64,000 nucleotides of DNA from Pseudarthrobacter sp. NIBRBAC000502772 (GCF_006517235.1 NZ_CP041188.1:1240001-1304000), one strand, 5' to 3'; shown: positions 48,812 through 57,642, counted from the stretch's first letter. Notes: generated by a model not told the origin, from the sequence alone. Numbers and translations are program-made.

Positions 48812-49572
48812 CGGACGGCAATCTCGGATTGCTGGAGTAGTCCTAGTTTGGCTTCAAAGATGGCGGCGTGCCCCGCAGCGTTCGGGTGCACGCCGTCAGA
48901 CCCTACGAGTCCCTCAACCTTGGCGAGTGGCTGTTGGGCGTCAAGGTAGATCCCGCCCACCGACTCAACCGACTCCTTCACAACGGCGGACATCGCGGGC
49001 ACGGACTCGGGTGGCGTGCGGTTGTCCCAAAGCACGTTGAATGCCACGATCTTGGCGGCGGGGGCTTCGGCCCGCAGCGTCTCATAGAAGGTCCGGACGG
49101 CCTCAGCCTCATCGGCGGCGGGCACGAGCGCGTCATTGCGCCCGCCAGCAACAAGAATCAGGGTGGGGTTAGTCTTGACGGCCTCAGCGATCATCTCGGG
49201 GTAGGACGGGCAGTAGTCCAGTGCGCAAGCTTTCTGGGCGTTCGTCGTTACGGACGTTGAATATCCGGTGCCGCCGCGTGCCAGGTTGGTGACGTCCCAA
49301 AGTTGATTGCGAGTCAGGCGCCCCACCCAGCCCATAGCCGGGTCCCCGGCTCCGGCCCCCGCTGAATACGAATCGCCAATGACAGCCACCCGCTGCGGCT
49401 CAACCTTAGTCACAGTGGGCGGCTGATAACTGGCGACACTATCGGCTGCGGGTGGCGGGCTTGGCGGGGCCATGAATGCGAAACCCACAACCCCGGCAGT
49501 CACGACAGCCAGGGCACCAAGCCCGATGTACTGCCAACTAGCCGCCAGCTTGAGCTTCTTCTTCTTAGCCAT
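48808..49572 (-). CDS. Membrane-anchored SGNH hydrolase of the lysogen
   Basis: A 254-residue protein. KKKKLKL then a membrane helix (about 12-34) anchor an extracellular SGNH domain: GDSYSAG with Ser68, GGRND (143-147), Asp226/His229 (DGVHPN). TAGAAT lies 34-39 bp before ATG 49572, with GGTGGGGGA as ribosome-binding site. It is antisense to the late genes, next to attR. A role in trimming acyl groups from the lysogen's own surface is inferred. Confidence 0.85.
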   Translation of the reverse strand: MAKKKKLKLAASWQYIGLGALAVVTAGVVGFAFMAPPSPPPAADSVASYQPPTVTKVEPQRVAVIGDSYSAGAGAGDPAMGWVGRLTRNQLWDVTNLARGGTGYSTSVTTNAQKACALDYCPSYPEMIAEAVKTNPTLILVAGGRNDALVPAADEAEAVRTFYETLRAEAPAAKIVAFNVLWDNRTPPESVPAMSAVVKESVESVGGIYLDAQQPLAKVEGLVGSDGVHPNAAGHAAIFEAKLGLLQQSEIAVR

Positions 49573-49666
49573 TCGTCCCCCACCTAGTCCTAAGCCAACC
49601 TGCCCATTCTATGGGGCCAATAAGACCGGCTTTGTTCACTAACTGAGTTGCCCTGATTCGAGCATG

Positions 49667-49706
49667 AAAACGGCGCCATCCTCACTCCCGAGGATGGCGC
49701 CGTTTT
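49667..49706. terminator. Strong bidirectional terminator at the prophage right end
   Basis: A perfect 17-bp stem (49667-49683 with 49690-49706), 6-nt loop, TTTTT on the plus strand and TTTT on the minus strand. It insulates the lysogen esterase and host DNA. Bases 49707-49824 contain no credible gene; GAGTACAG repeats at 49777-49798 may be integrase arm sites. Confidence 0.9.
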
Positions 49707-49824
49707 TGTCGTCTCTTTGTAGCTATTCCACAACAGTCCCGCGCATGCCTGCGTGTGCAGTCCTGGCGATAATGAGTACAGCGACGAGTACAGTTGAGCC
49801 ATATTTGCAACATTCACTCCAGCG

Positions 49825-49860
49825 AAAAACCCCCTAGAAACCAAGGTTTTTAGGGGGTTT
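49825..49860 (-). terminator. Phage-supplied terminator of tRNA-Thr
   Basis: Minus strand AAACCCCCTA ... TAGGGGGTTT, with inner AAACC/GGTTT pairing and TTTTT after. It replaces the host terminator at 4458-4502. Both are followed by the same TTTTTCGCTGG, so attP mimics more than the 65-bp core. Confidence 0.8.
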
Positions 49861-49918
49861 ATCCCGAGCTTCCTATCAGAATCGAACTGATGACCTTTTC
49901 ATTACGAGTGAAACGCTC
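49854..49918. repeat. attR: 65-bp core
   Basis: Exact copy of 4495-4559. Here the core restores the 3' two thirds of tRNA-Thr. Confidence 0.95.
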
Positions 49919-49939
49919 TACCGACTGAGCTAAGGAAGC
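49867..49939 (-). tRNA. tRNA-Thr(CGT), reconstituted at attR
   Basis: A canonical 73-nt cloverleaf: acceptor GCTTCCT/AGGAAGC, D-arm GCTC...GAGC, anticodon stem TTTCA/TGAAA with loop CTCGTAA (anticodon CGT, codon ACG), T-arm ATCAG TTCGATT CTGAT. The 5' 21 nt are host DNA; the rest comes with the phage core. Confidence 0.95.
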
Positions 49940-50046
49940 ACCGCACAATTCGCCCGGCGTAACCGGGCGGTTCATGCAAGAGTCAACTGTAATAGAGTCC
50001 CTGCGCCCGGGTCAAAATGGGCGCCCAAACACCCCAGCAGAAGTCT

Positions 50047-51612
50047 TCAGCAGACGGTGTTGTCGGCAGGAACCGTTCCGTCCACAAGGTACTTGTCCAC
50101 AGCGTCTTCGAGGCAGCTGTTAGCCCGGCCGTAGGCGGTGTGGCCCTCTCCCTGCCAGGTCAGCAGCGAGGCGTTGCCCAGCTGTTTGCGCAGGGATGCG
50201 GCCCATTCCACCGGGGTGGCAGGGTCGCCGGTGGTTCCGACCACCACGATCGGGGCTTCGCCGGTGTATTCCACCGGGGCGGGGGTCCGCAGGTTCTTGT
50301 ACGGCCAGTCCACGCAATTGGTGCCGCCGTAGGCGAAGAAGTAGCCCAGGGTGGGGGAGGCCTGCATAAGCCGTTGCTGTTCCGCGCGCATGGAGGCAGT
50401 ATCGGACACCATGGGGTAGTCCAGGCAGTTGATGGCGCCGAAGGCGAAGGTGGAGTTGGACGTGTACTTCCCGTCGGCGCCGCGGTCAGCGCCGAGGTCC
50501 GCCAGACGGAGCATCAGGCTGGCGTCACCGTTCAGTGCAGCTTCGAGGGCCTGGGTCAGGGCGGGCCAGCTCTGGTCGTTGTACAGCGGAGTGATGAGGC
50601 CGCTGACGAACATCGTGGCGTTCACCAGGCGGCCGTCCTTGGCCTGCCACGGGGTGTTCTGGACGGCGGTGATGAGGTCGCGGATCTGCTGGACCCCGCT
50701 GTCCACGTTCCCGCTGAGCGGGCACGAGGATTCCTGCTGGCAGCTGGCCACGTAGGCCCTGATGGCTTTTTCGAACGCCACGGCCTGGCCGCTGGTCAGC
50801 TCCTCGTTGCTGATGGACGGATCCAGGGCGCCATCCAGGACCATACGGCCCACATTCTCCGGGAACAGCGAGGCGTAGGTTGAACCAAGGAACGTGCCGT
50901 AGGAGTACCCCAGGTAATTGAGCTTCGAGTCATTGACCACGGCGCGCAGGATGTCCAGGTCCTTGGCCGCGCTGACCGTGTCGACGTGGCCCAGTACCGG
51001 ACCCGTCTTGGCGGCGCACTGCGCGGCGATTGCCTTGTTGTCGGCCAGCGCGGCGGCAAGCCCGGCGTCGGTCTCCAACGCGTAGACCTTTGCCCGGGAC
51101 GCGTCCCGTTCGGCATCCGCCAGGCAGGTAACAGGGGCGGAGCGTTTGACGCCGCGCGGATCAAAGCCCACCAGGTCATAGTTGGCCCGGACAGACTGCG
51201 AGAAGTGCGTCGCGGACGCATCCTTGACGAAGTCGTAGCCGGACCCGCCCGGACCGCCCGGGTTGACCAGCAGGGTGCCGGTTTTCTTGCCCGTGCTGGG
51301 AGCCTTCAGCGCGGCTATCTGGATCTTCTCGCCGTCCGGCTTCCCGTAGTCCACGGGCACGGTGACCTTGGCGCACTGGAAGCCGTTTTCGCAGGGCTCC
51401 CACACAACCTCCTGGGCGTAGAAGGTGTCCAGGCCGGCGGGCGCGGACGCCACGATGGCAGGGTCTGCCTTCGCCGTGGCGGGGGCCGCGTCCGGGGTGT
51501 CCCCGCCAAAGAGGCCGCACGAGGCCAGCGTCAGGGCCAGGATCAGGGCGCCGGCAGCCCGCAGCCCAATCACCAGGGATCGGGAGCGTGCGGGCAGGGG
51601 GCGTGCAGTCAT
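50047..51612 (-). CDS. Secreted TAP-like alpha/beta hydrolase (tripeptidyl aminopeptidase type)
   Basis: A 521-residue lipoprotein. Lipobox LASC with Cys32. The oxyanion segment is NPGGPGGSG (118-126). The nucleophile elbow is GYSYGT with Ser237. The TAP-like C-terminal domain carries the Asp (TTGDPATP) and His (GEGHTAYG). Such enzymes release short peptides from N-termini in actinobacteria, though some act as esterases. It is the first host gene after the prophage. Confidence 0.85.
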   Translation of the reverse strand: MTARPLPARSRSLVIGLRAAGALILALTLASCGLFGGDTPDAAPATAKADPAIVASAPAGLDTFYAQEVVWEPCENGFQCAKVTVPVDYGKPDGEKIQIAALKAPSTGKKTGTLLVNPGGPGGSGYDFVKDASATHFSQSVRANYDLVGFDPRGVKRSAPVTCLADAERDASRAKVYALETDAGLAAALADNKAIAAQCAAKTGPVLGHVDTVSAAKDLDILRAVVNDSKLNYLGYSYGTFLGSTYASLFPENVGRMVLDGALDPSISNEELTSGQAVAFEKAIRAYVASCQQESSCPLSGNVDSGVQQIRDLITAVQNTPWQAKDGRLVNATMFVSGLITPLYNDQSWPALTQALEAALNGDASLMLRLADLGADRGADGKYTSNSTFAFGAINCLDYPMVSDTASMRAEQQRLMQASPTLGYFFAYGGTNCVDWPYKNLRTPAPVEYTGEAPIVVVGTTGDPATPVEWAASLRKQLGNASLLTWQGEGHTAYGRANSCLEDAVDKYLVDGTVPADNTVC

Positions 51613-51633
51613 CGAGCGGTCTCCTAGTAGTTG

Positions 51634-52776
51634 CTAGATCAGGCTGGCTGCCATGGACTCAATGGTCAACAGCGGTGCAACGTTGGTGGTGGTGATGCGT
51701 TGGCGGGCTTTGTTGATGGCGTCCATGCGGGCGAGGGTGGTCTCCGGGGCAGACCGGGCGGCGAATTCCTCCAGCTCACCCCTGAGCTCAACGTTTACCA
51801 GCTCCACGGCGTTCCCGAGCTGGATGATCAGCACATCCCGGTAGAACGACAGGAGGTCCGTCAGCGTCCGGTCCAGCGAGTCCGTGATGGATCGCTTGGC
51901 CCGTCGTTTCTGGTCGTCTTCAAGCTGCCTGACCTGGCTGCGCATGGTCGGCGGGAGCGTCCCTGACTCCGGGGCACCCAGAGTGGCCAGCAGCGCAGCC
52001 TTCTCGGCGGCGTCGCGCTCTTCATTGGAACTGTTGGCTTCGGCCGTGGCGATCTTCACCAGCTTGTCCGCCATCATCACTGCTGCGGTCACGCCGCGCA
52101 GACCCAGGGGGAACCTCACCGTTTCCAGCCGGCGTTCCCTCGCCTCGGGGTCCCGCGCCAGCCGGCGGGCGATCCCCACATGGCTTTGCGCCGCGCGGGC
52201 AGCGCGTTCGGCGAGTGCCGGGTCCACGCCGTCGCGCTTGACGAGCAAAGCGGCGACGTCGGCGGCCGGCGGCAGCCGCAGGGCCACGGCCCTGCAGCGC
52301 GAACGGATGGTCACCAGGACGTCAGCGGGCGACGGTGCGCACAGCATCCAGATGGTCCGCGGCGTGGGTTCCTCGATGGCCTTCAGCAGCACATTGGTGG
52401 TCCGCTCGGCCATGCGGTCGGCGTCTTCCACCACAATGATCCGCCAGCGCCCGGACGACGGCCGGTTGCCCGCCTTGGATACCAGGTCGCGGGCTTCATC
52501 GATGGTGATGGTGACCTTCTCGGTCCTGACGTACGTCACGTCCGAATGGGTCTCGCCGAGGATGGTCAGGCAGGCGGGACACTCCCCGCAGCCGCGCCTG
52601 GCCACGTCGTCCTGATCGCAGTTGAGGGCGGCCGCGAAGGCCTTTGCGGCGTTGGAACGCCCGGATCCGGGCGGGCCCGTGAACAGCCAGGCATGGGTCA
52701 GTCCTTCGCCCCTCGAGGCAAGGCGGAGCTGTTCGACGACGGCGGGCTGGCCCTGAAGGTCGTCCCAGACAGTCAT
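51634..52776 (-). CDS. holB: DNA polymerase III subunit delta'
   Basis: A 380-residue clamp-loader subunit. P-loop-like TGPPGSGRS (33-41), zinc module CGECPAC (62-68) and the ATPase-core end RSRC (TIRSRCRAVAL). The actinobacterial insert of charged helices follows at 250-300. ATG overlaps the tmk stop, so tmk-holB form one operon. Confidence 0.9.
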   Translation of the reverse strand: MTVWDDLQGQPAVVEQLRLASRGEGLTHAWLFTGPPGSGRSNAAKAFAAALNCDQDDVARRGCGECPACLTILGETHSDVTYVRTEKVTITIDEARDLVSKAGNRPSSGRWRIIVVEDADRMAERTTNVLLKAIEEPTPRTIWMLCAPSPADVLVTIRSRCRAVALRLPPAADVAALLVKRDGVDPALAERAARAAQSHVGIARRLARDPEARERRLETVRFPLGLRGVTAAVMMADKLVKIATAEANSSNEERDAAEKAALLATLGAPESGTLPPTMRSQVRQLEDDQKRRAKRSITDSLDRTLTDLLSFYRDVLIIQLGNAVELVNVELRGELEEFAARSAPETTLARMDAINKARQRITTTNVAPLLTIESMAASLI

Positions 52777-53429
52777 GCGGCGCCCCGGCCTGCAGACGCG
52801 AGCAAGGCATCAACGCGGGTGAGGATCCGCGCGGCCAGTTCGTTGACGGGCAGATCCGCCGGCAGGACCAGATACGTATCCGGCCGGCTGGAGGCCAGTT
52901 CGAGGAACGCCCCGCGGATTGTTGAATGGAACTCATCGGCCTCTGACTCAAGGCGGTCTTCGGCGGCGTCGCCGGCTGTGCGGCGGCGGCGGCCGTCAGC
53001 GGGGTCCACGTCCAGCAACACCGTGAGGTCGGGCTGCAGCCCGGACGTCGCCCATTCGTTGAGCGTACGCACGGCGTCGGCACCCAGATCGCGGCCGGCC
53101 CCCTGATATGCCACGGACGAATCAATGTAGCGGTCCGTCAGGACAACCTCGCCGCGTTCCAGTGCCGGGCGGATCACCTGGCTGGCATGGGCCGCGCGGG
53201 AGGCAGCAAAGATGAGTGCCTCGGTGTGGGCGTCGATGTGGCCATGGCCGTGGTCCAGGACCAGGGAACGCAGTTTTTCGCCAATGGGCGTCCCGCCGGG
53301 TTCGCGGGTCCGCAGGACCGTCAGGCCACGTGTTTCCAGAGCCTCGGCAAGACGGGCCGCCTGGGTGGACTTGCCGGCGCCGTCGCCGCCCTCGAAGGCG
53401 ATGAAAAGTCCAGGGCTGTTGGTGGTCAC
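52773..53429 (-). CDS. tmk: Thymidylate kinase
   Basis: A 218-residue enzyme making dTDP from dTMP. P-loop [10 protein letters not shown] (13-22), the DRY-type motif TDRYIDSSVAYQGAGR and LLDVDPADGRRRR. Upstream of holB, a common actinobacterial pair. Confidence 0.95.
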   Translation of the reverse strand: MTTNSPGLFIAFEGGDGAGKSTQAARLAEALETRGLTVLRTREPGGTPIGEKLRSLVLDHGHGHIDAHTEALIFAASRAAHASQVIRPALERGEVVLTDRYIDSSVAYQGAGRDLGADAVRTLNEWATSGLQPDLTVLLDVDPADGRRRRTAGDAAEDRLESEADEFHSTIRGAFLELASSRPDTYLVLPADLPVNELAARILTRVDALLASAGRGAA

Positions 53430-53482
53430 TGGTCTAGACTACCGACTTCGGGAGCCGCCGCACGTCCAAGTACGCTTTCTCC

Positions 53483-54673
53483 ATGAGTCTCTCGGAACAG
53501 TATGCAGCGTCCCTGTCGGCCGAAACCGTGGTGGTTGCCGCCGGCCGGCCGGCACGTGAGCGGGACGAGCCCGTCAACCCGCCCATCGTGCTGTCCTCGA
53601 CGTACTTCGGCACGGGAGCGCTGGGTGACGGGGATCGGGGCTACGGCCGCTATTCCAACCCCACCTGGGATCCCTTTGAGGAAGCCCTGGGCCAGCTTGA
53701 AGGATCTGAACTGCCCGGCCTGCTCTACGCGTCCGGACTCGCGGCCGTCAGTTCGGCACTGTCCCTGCTTCCCGCCGGCGGCGTCCTGGTGATGCCGTCG
53801 CACAGTTACGCGGGTTCGCTGGTGATGGCCACGGAGTTGGCGCAGAAGGGCTTCCTGGAACTGCGGACTGTGGACATCACGGACACTGACGCAGTCAAAG
53901 CACAGATCGCGCCGCAGGGACCGGACGCGAAAGCGGCCAGGATGCTGTGGCTTGAGAGCCCCACCAACCCGATGCTGGGCATCGCCGATATCCGCGAACT
54001 CACTGCGGCGGCCCACCGGGTGGGCGCCATTGTGGTGACGGACAATACGTTCTCCACGCCGTTGGTCCAGCAGCCACTGAGCTTGGGTTCCGACGTCGTT
54101 CTTCACTCGGTGACCAAATACCTGGCCGGACATTCCGACGTCGTCCTCGGCGCCTTGGTGACGTCCAACCCGGACATCCGGGCGGCGCTGCTGCACCACC
54201 GCATCATTCATGGCGGTATCGCCGGGCCGTTCGAGGCATGGCTGGCGCTGCGCGGGCTCCGGACCCTTGCGCTGCGTGTGGAACGGTCTCAGGCTTCTGC
54301 CGCGGTCCTGGCCGAACGCCTGAGCACACACCCCCTGATCGATAGCATCCGGTTCCCCGGCCTCCCCACGGATCCCGGCCATGAACGGGCCAAGACCCAG
54401 ATGTCGGGCTTCGGTTCGATTGTGTGCGTGCAGATCGCGCCGGTTGCCGGCCTGAGCGGAGCAGACGCCGCGGACAAACTGGTCCGCGCGCTGCAGTTGT
54501 GGCTGCCAGCCACATCCCTGGGCGGGGTGGAATCGCTGATCGAACGGCGCCGTCGGCACGCCGCCGAGCCGCTGAGTGTTCCGGACAACCTGGTGCGGCT
54601 GAGCGTCGGCATAGAAAATATTGAGGACCTCTGGGCCGATTTGAAGCAGGCACTCGACTCGCTGGGCCGCTAG
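53483..54673 (+). CDS. Cys/Met-metabolism PLP enzyme (cystathionine gamma-synthase/lyase type)
   Basis: A 396-residue trans-sulfuration family enzyme. PLP Lys212 lies in HSVTKYLAGHSDV. RYSNPTWD (56-63), SGLAAVSSALSLLPAGG and ESPTNP complete the cofactor and substrate sites. Whether it is synthase or lyase cannot be decided here. Divergent from tmk. Confidence 0.85.
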   Translation: MSLSEQYAASLSAETVVVAAGRPARERDEPVNPPIVLSSTYFGTGALGDGDRGYGRYSNPTWDPFEEALGQLEGSELPGLLYASGLAAVSSALSLLPAGGVLVMPSHSYAGSLVMATELAQKGFLELRTVDITDTDAVKAQIAPQGPDAKAARMLWLESPTNPMLGIADIRELTAAAHRVGAIVVTDNTFSTPLVQQPLSLGSDVVLHSVTKYLAGHSDVVLGALVTSNPDIRAALLHHRIIHGGIAGPFEAWLALRGLRTLALRVERSQASAAVLAERLSTHPLIDSIRFPGLPTDPGHERAKTQMSGFGSIVCVQIAPVAGLSGADAADKLVRALQLWLPATSLGGVESLIERRRRHAAEPLSVPDNLVRLSVGIENIEDLWADLKQALDSLGR

Positions 54674-54682
54674 GCTTGGACG

Positions 54683-55033
54683 GTGGACGGTGAACTGATA
54701 ATTCGGCCTGTAGAGCTGGCAGTGTTTTTTATCCTTGCCCTGGTGGCATTCGGACTTGAAGTGTGGGCTCTGCTGGACTGCGTCAGGCACAAGTCCGCCG
54801 CCTTTGAAGCGACCGGAAAACGAACCAAGACCTTCTGGCTGGCACTGACCGGCGGCGCCACCCTGATCGGCGCCATCTCGCTCTTCAGCAGCGGCGGAAT
54901 CTTCGGCACGCTTGGCCTCTTTGGGCTCGCCGCCGTGGTGGCAGCGTCCATTTACCTCGCAGACGTCCGGCCAGCGGTCAAGGACGCTGGCCGCGGCGGT
55001 AGCCGTAATACGGGGCCATACGGCGGCTGGTAA
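54683..55033 (+). CDS. DUF2516 family membrane protein
   Basis: A 116-residue protein from GTG 54683. Three membrane helices (VELAVFFILALVAFGLEVWA, FWLALTGGATLIGAISLF, GTLGLFGLAAVVAASIYLA) and the DCVRHKSAAFEA loop match the actinobacterial DUF2516 family. Function unknown. Confidence 0.8.
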   Translation: MDGELIIRPVELAVFFILALVAFGLEVWALLDCVRHKSAAFEATGKRTKTFWLALTGGATLIGAISLFSSGGIFGTLGLFGLAAVVAASIYLADVRPAVKDAGRGGSRNTGPYGGW

Positions 55034-55044
55034 TCCCCACCGGC

Positions 55045-55149
55045 CCCCTCAGCTCGCAAGCTCGCTTAGGGAACCCTGCCGGCGTGGGCCCAACCACCGG
55101 GCCCCTCAGCTCGCAAGCTCGCTCAGGGAACCCTGCCGGCGTGGGCCCA
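55045..55149. repeat. Two-copy 48-bp direct repeat, period 57
   Basis: Copies at 55045-55092 and 55102-55149 differ at one base (TTAGG/TCAGG). Each contains AGCTCGCAAGCTCGCT and ends in the palindrome TGGGCCCA. It lies between convergent genes and may be a dispersed genomic repeat or a terminator. Confidence 0.8.
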
Positions 55150-55151
55150 CA

Positions 55152-55976
55152 CTAGACCGACGGTGCCACAGCTTCCCAGGCCACCGTTAGTTCGCCCAGG
55201 CGCCACCGCGCCGGGCCGTCCTGAACCGGCCACCCGCCGTCGGACAGTGTCCTGCACATGGCGTGCCAGCGCTGCCTGTTGCCGAATGACGCCAGCGGCG
55301 CCGACTCCAGCCAGGCCCGGTCCATGGCCTGCATCAGCCGGTGGACAGGCTCTCCCGGAACGTTGCGGTGGATCAGCGCCTTCGGCAGTCGCTCGGCAAT
55401 TTCCGATGGCAGGTCAAAGCTGCCGAACCGCACGGACATGCTCAGTGACAACGGCCGCCCGGCGTCGAGGGCAACCCACGTCACCCGCCGCCCGATCTCA
55501 TCGCAGGTACCGTCGATAAAGAGCCCGCCGGGGGCGAGCCGGCCCTGGACCAGCCGCCAGATCCCCGCCACATCGGCCTCTTCGTACTGCCGCAGGACGT
55601 TGAAGGCGCGGACCAGCACGGGGCGCCCGGGCAGCGGCAACTCGAAACCGCCCACCTGAAAGCTGAGCCCCGGCCGCTCGAGCGCCTTGGCGATCCGGAC
55701 GCGCTCCGGCTCGATTTCGATTCCGCACACGCGGACGTCCGGCCGGACTGCGCGGAGACGTTCAAAGAGTTCGACGGCGGTGGCCGGCGTTGCGCCGTAG
55801 CCCAGGTCAACCACGAGGGGGTCGTCGGCAGCGCGCAGGCGCCAGGCCTGGGGACCGGTGAGCCAGCGGTCCACCCGCCGCATCCGGTTGGGATTGGTGG
55901 TGCCCCGTGTGACGTTTCCGACCGGCCTGCCGCTCCGGCCATGGGGAGCGCTCACGCGTTCAGCTTTTTGCACCAC
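55152..55976 (-). CDS. Class I SAM-dependent methyltransferase
   Basis: A 274-residue protein. Motif I is VVDLGYGATPATAVE (55-69), the acidic end of strand 2 is CGIEIEPERV, and APGGLFIDGTCDE forms a later strand. The substrate is unknown. It is common in actinobacteria near gpmA-phoU. Confidence 0.8.
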   Translation of the reverse strand: MVQKAERVSAPHGRSGRPVGNVTRGTTNPNRMRRVDRWLTGPQAWRLRAADDPLVVDLGYGATPATAVELFERLRAVRPDVRVCGIEIEPERVRIAKALERPGLSFQVGGFELPLPGRPVLVRAFNVLRQYEEADVAGIWRLVQGRLAPGGLFIDGTCDEIGRRVTWVALDAGRPLSLSMSVRFGSFDLPSEIAERLPKALIHRNVPGEPVHRLMQAMDRAWLESAPLASFGNRQRWHAMCRTLSDGGWPVQDGPARWRLGELTVAWEAVAPSV

Positions 55977-56054
55977 GGCCCAACCCTATCGTTGTAACGC
56001 AGGGCTCTTGTAACGCAAGGCGGGCGGCGCCGTGCCTCGGCTAGGATAAAAATC

Positions 56055-56801
56055 ATGACTTACAAGCTGATTCTGCTGCGCCACGGCCACAGCGAATGGA
56101 ACGCCAAGAACCTGTTCACCGGCTGGGTGGACGTTGACCTCAACGACCAGGGCCGCGAGGAAGCGGCACGCGGCGGCGAGCTCCTGGTCGAGAACGATCT
56201 TCTCCCGGATGTCCTCTACACCTCGCTCCTGAAGCGGGCCATCAACACGGCCAACATTTCCCTGGACAAGGCCGACCGCGGCTGGATCCCCGTCAAGCGG
56301 GACTGGCGCCTGAACGAACGTCACTACGGTGCCCTGCAGGGCAAGGACAAGGCACAGACCCTGGCCGAATACGGCGAGGAGCAGTTCATGGAATGGCGCC
56401 GGTCCTACGACACCCCGCCGCCGCCCCTGGACGACAACAGCGAGTTCTCCCAGGCCCACGACCCCCGCTACGCCGACCTCGGCGACGCGCTGCCCCGCAC
56501 CGAGTGCCTCAAGGATGTCCTGGTCCGCCTGCTTCCTTACTGGGAATCGGACATCAAGGAAGACCTCAAGGCCGGCAAGACCGTCCTGGTCACCGCCCAC
56601 GGCAACTCGCTGCGCGCCCTGGTCAAGCACCTGGACGGCATCAGCGACGACGCCATCGCCAGCCTGAACATCCCCACGGGCATCCCGCTGGTCTACGACC
56701 TGGACGAGGACTTCCAGCCGATCAAGCCGGGCGGCACCTACCTGGACCCGGACGCCGCTGCGGAAGCCATCCTGGCAGTGGCGAACCAGGGCAAGAAATA
56801 A
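56055..56801 (+). CDS. gpmA: 2,3-bisphosphoglycerate-dependent phosphoglycerate mutase
   Basis: A 248-residue glycolytic enzyme interconverting 3- and 2-phosphoglycerate. Phospho-His10 in [22 protein letters not shown] with the catalytic Glu, and [15 protein letters not shown] with the second His. Full length for the dPGM family. Confidence 0.95.
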   Translation: MTYKLILLRHGHSEWNAKNLFTGWVDVDLNDQGREEAARGGELLVENDLLPDVLYTSLLKRAINTANISLDKADRGWIPVKRDWRLNERHYGALQGKDKAQTLAEYGEEQFMEWRRSYDTPPPPLDDNSEFSQAHDPRYADLGDALPRTECLKDVLVRLLPYWESDIKEDLKAGKTVLVTAHGNSLRALVKHLDGISDDAIASLNIPTGIPLVYDLDEDFQPIKPGGTYLDPDAAAEAILAVANQGKK

Positions 56802-56819
56802 ATCAGTAGTTAACGTTCG

Positions 56820-56856
56820 ACGGCGGGCCGGTCACCTGAGGTGACCGGCCCGCCGT
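56820..56856. terminator. Bidirectional hairpin between gpmA and phoU
   Basis: A perfect 18-bp inverted repeat (56820-56837 with 56839-56856) between convergent genes; no T-tract, very GC-rich. Confidence 0.75.
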
Positions 56857-56876
56857 CGTATGTGGTTTGGGAGCGG

Positions 56877-57530
56877 CTAGAAGCCCTGCCCCTGCCATTC
56901 GCCGGTGACGAGGTAGGTGACCTTGCGGGCCACGGACACGCCGTGGTCAGCGAACCGTTCGAAGTAGCGGCTGGCCAGGGCCACGTCCACGGTGGTGGCG
57001 GGGGACTCGGCCCAGTCCGGGGAGGCGATCGCCTTGAACACGCTCAGGTGGAGATCGTCGATGGTGTTGTTGGCCTTGTGGATGTCGCGGGCCACTTCGA
57101 GGTCCCGGGATTCCAGCAGGACAATAAGCTTGTCGGCGATCAGTTGGTCCTGCTCGGCCATTTTGTTGAATGTTTCCGTCATGGATGCAGGGATCACGGT
57201 GGCCGGGAAACGCAGCCGGGCCAGCTGGGCAATGTGGCGGGCCAGGTCCCCCATCCGCTCCAGGGAAGCACTCATGCGCAGGGAGCCCACGATCATCCGC
57301 AGATCGCTGGCCACCGGCCCCTGCAGGGCGAGGATGTCGATAGCACGTTCATCCAGGCTGGTCTGCAAAAAGTCGATACGGGCGTCCGCGGCGATAACGT
57401 CCTCTGCCAGATCAACGTCGGCAACCCGGAAGGACGTCGAGGCTTTCGCCATTGCCTCGCTGACCAACCGCGAAATCTCCACCAGCTGCTCACCCACCTG
57501 GGTCAGCTCTTCCTGAAAAACCTTACGCAC
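56877..57530 (-). CDS. phoU: Phosphate transport regulator PhoU
   Basis: A 217-residue all-helical protein of two PhoU domains. MRKVFQEELTQVGEQLVEI at the start and the E/D-rich repeats (RIDFLQTSLDERAID, ADHGVSVARKVTYL) are typical. It couples phosphate transport to SenX3. A PHO-box-like repeat precedes it, divergent from senX3. Confidence 0.95.
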   Translation of the reverse strand: MRKVFQEELTQVGEQLVEISRLVSEAMAKASTSFRVADVDLAEDVIAADARIDFLQTSLDERAIDILALQGPVASDLRMIVGSLRMSASLERMGDLARHIAQLARLRFPATVIPASMTETFNKMAEQDQLIADKLIVLLESRDLEVARDIHKANNTIDDLHLSVFKAIASPDWAESPATTVDVALASRYFERFADHGVSVARKVTYLVTGEWQGQGF

Positions 57531-57642
57531 GTGGGCGTCCTTTCTGTGGAACTCCGCCCCTCGGGTGGCAGACGGAACTCATGTCGCCATTCGGCACTCC
57601 AACATACAACTTTGTCAGCGTGCGGTAAACGATTAGTCGGTT

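Larger units (their letters stand above)
4495..49918. mobile_element. Complete-looking siphophage prophage integrated in tRNA-Thr(CGT)
   Basis: About 45.4 kb bounded by an exact 65-bp direct repeat (4495-4559 and 49854-49918). It contains a tyrosine integrase, Xis-like and repressor-type HTH proteins, recombination and replication genes, both terminase subunits, portal, MuF, scaffold, capsid, connectors, tail tube, chaperone with frameshift, tape measure, tail fibres, M23 endolysin and holin. Only a DNA methyltransferase is clearly broken, and the tail chaperone start is questionable, so the element may still be inducible. A 5-kb left operon, a rightward early chain, a terminated RNA-rich spacer and a late operon are visible. 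Confidence 0.95.

Noticed and set aside
49590..49844. Minus-strand 84-codon open frame beside attR
   Set aside because: It runs through the 17-bp terminator at 49667-49706, has a poor start, and its composition is not protein-like.
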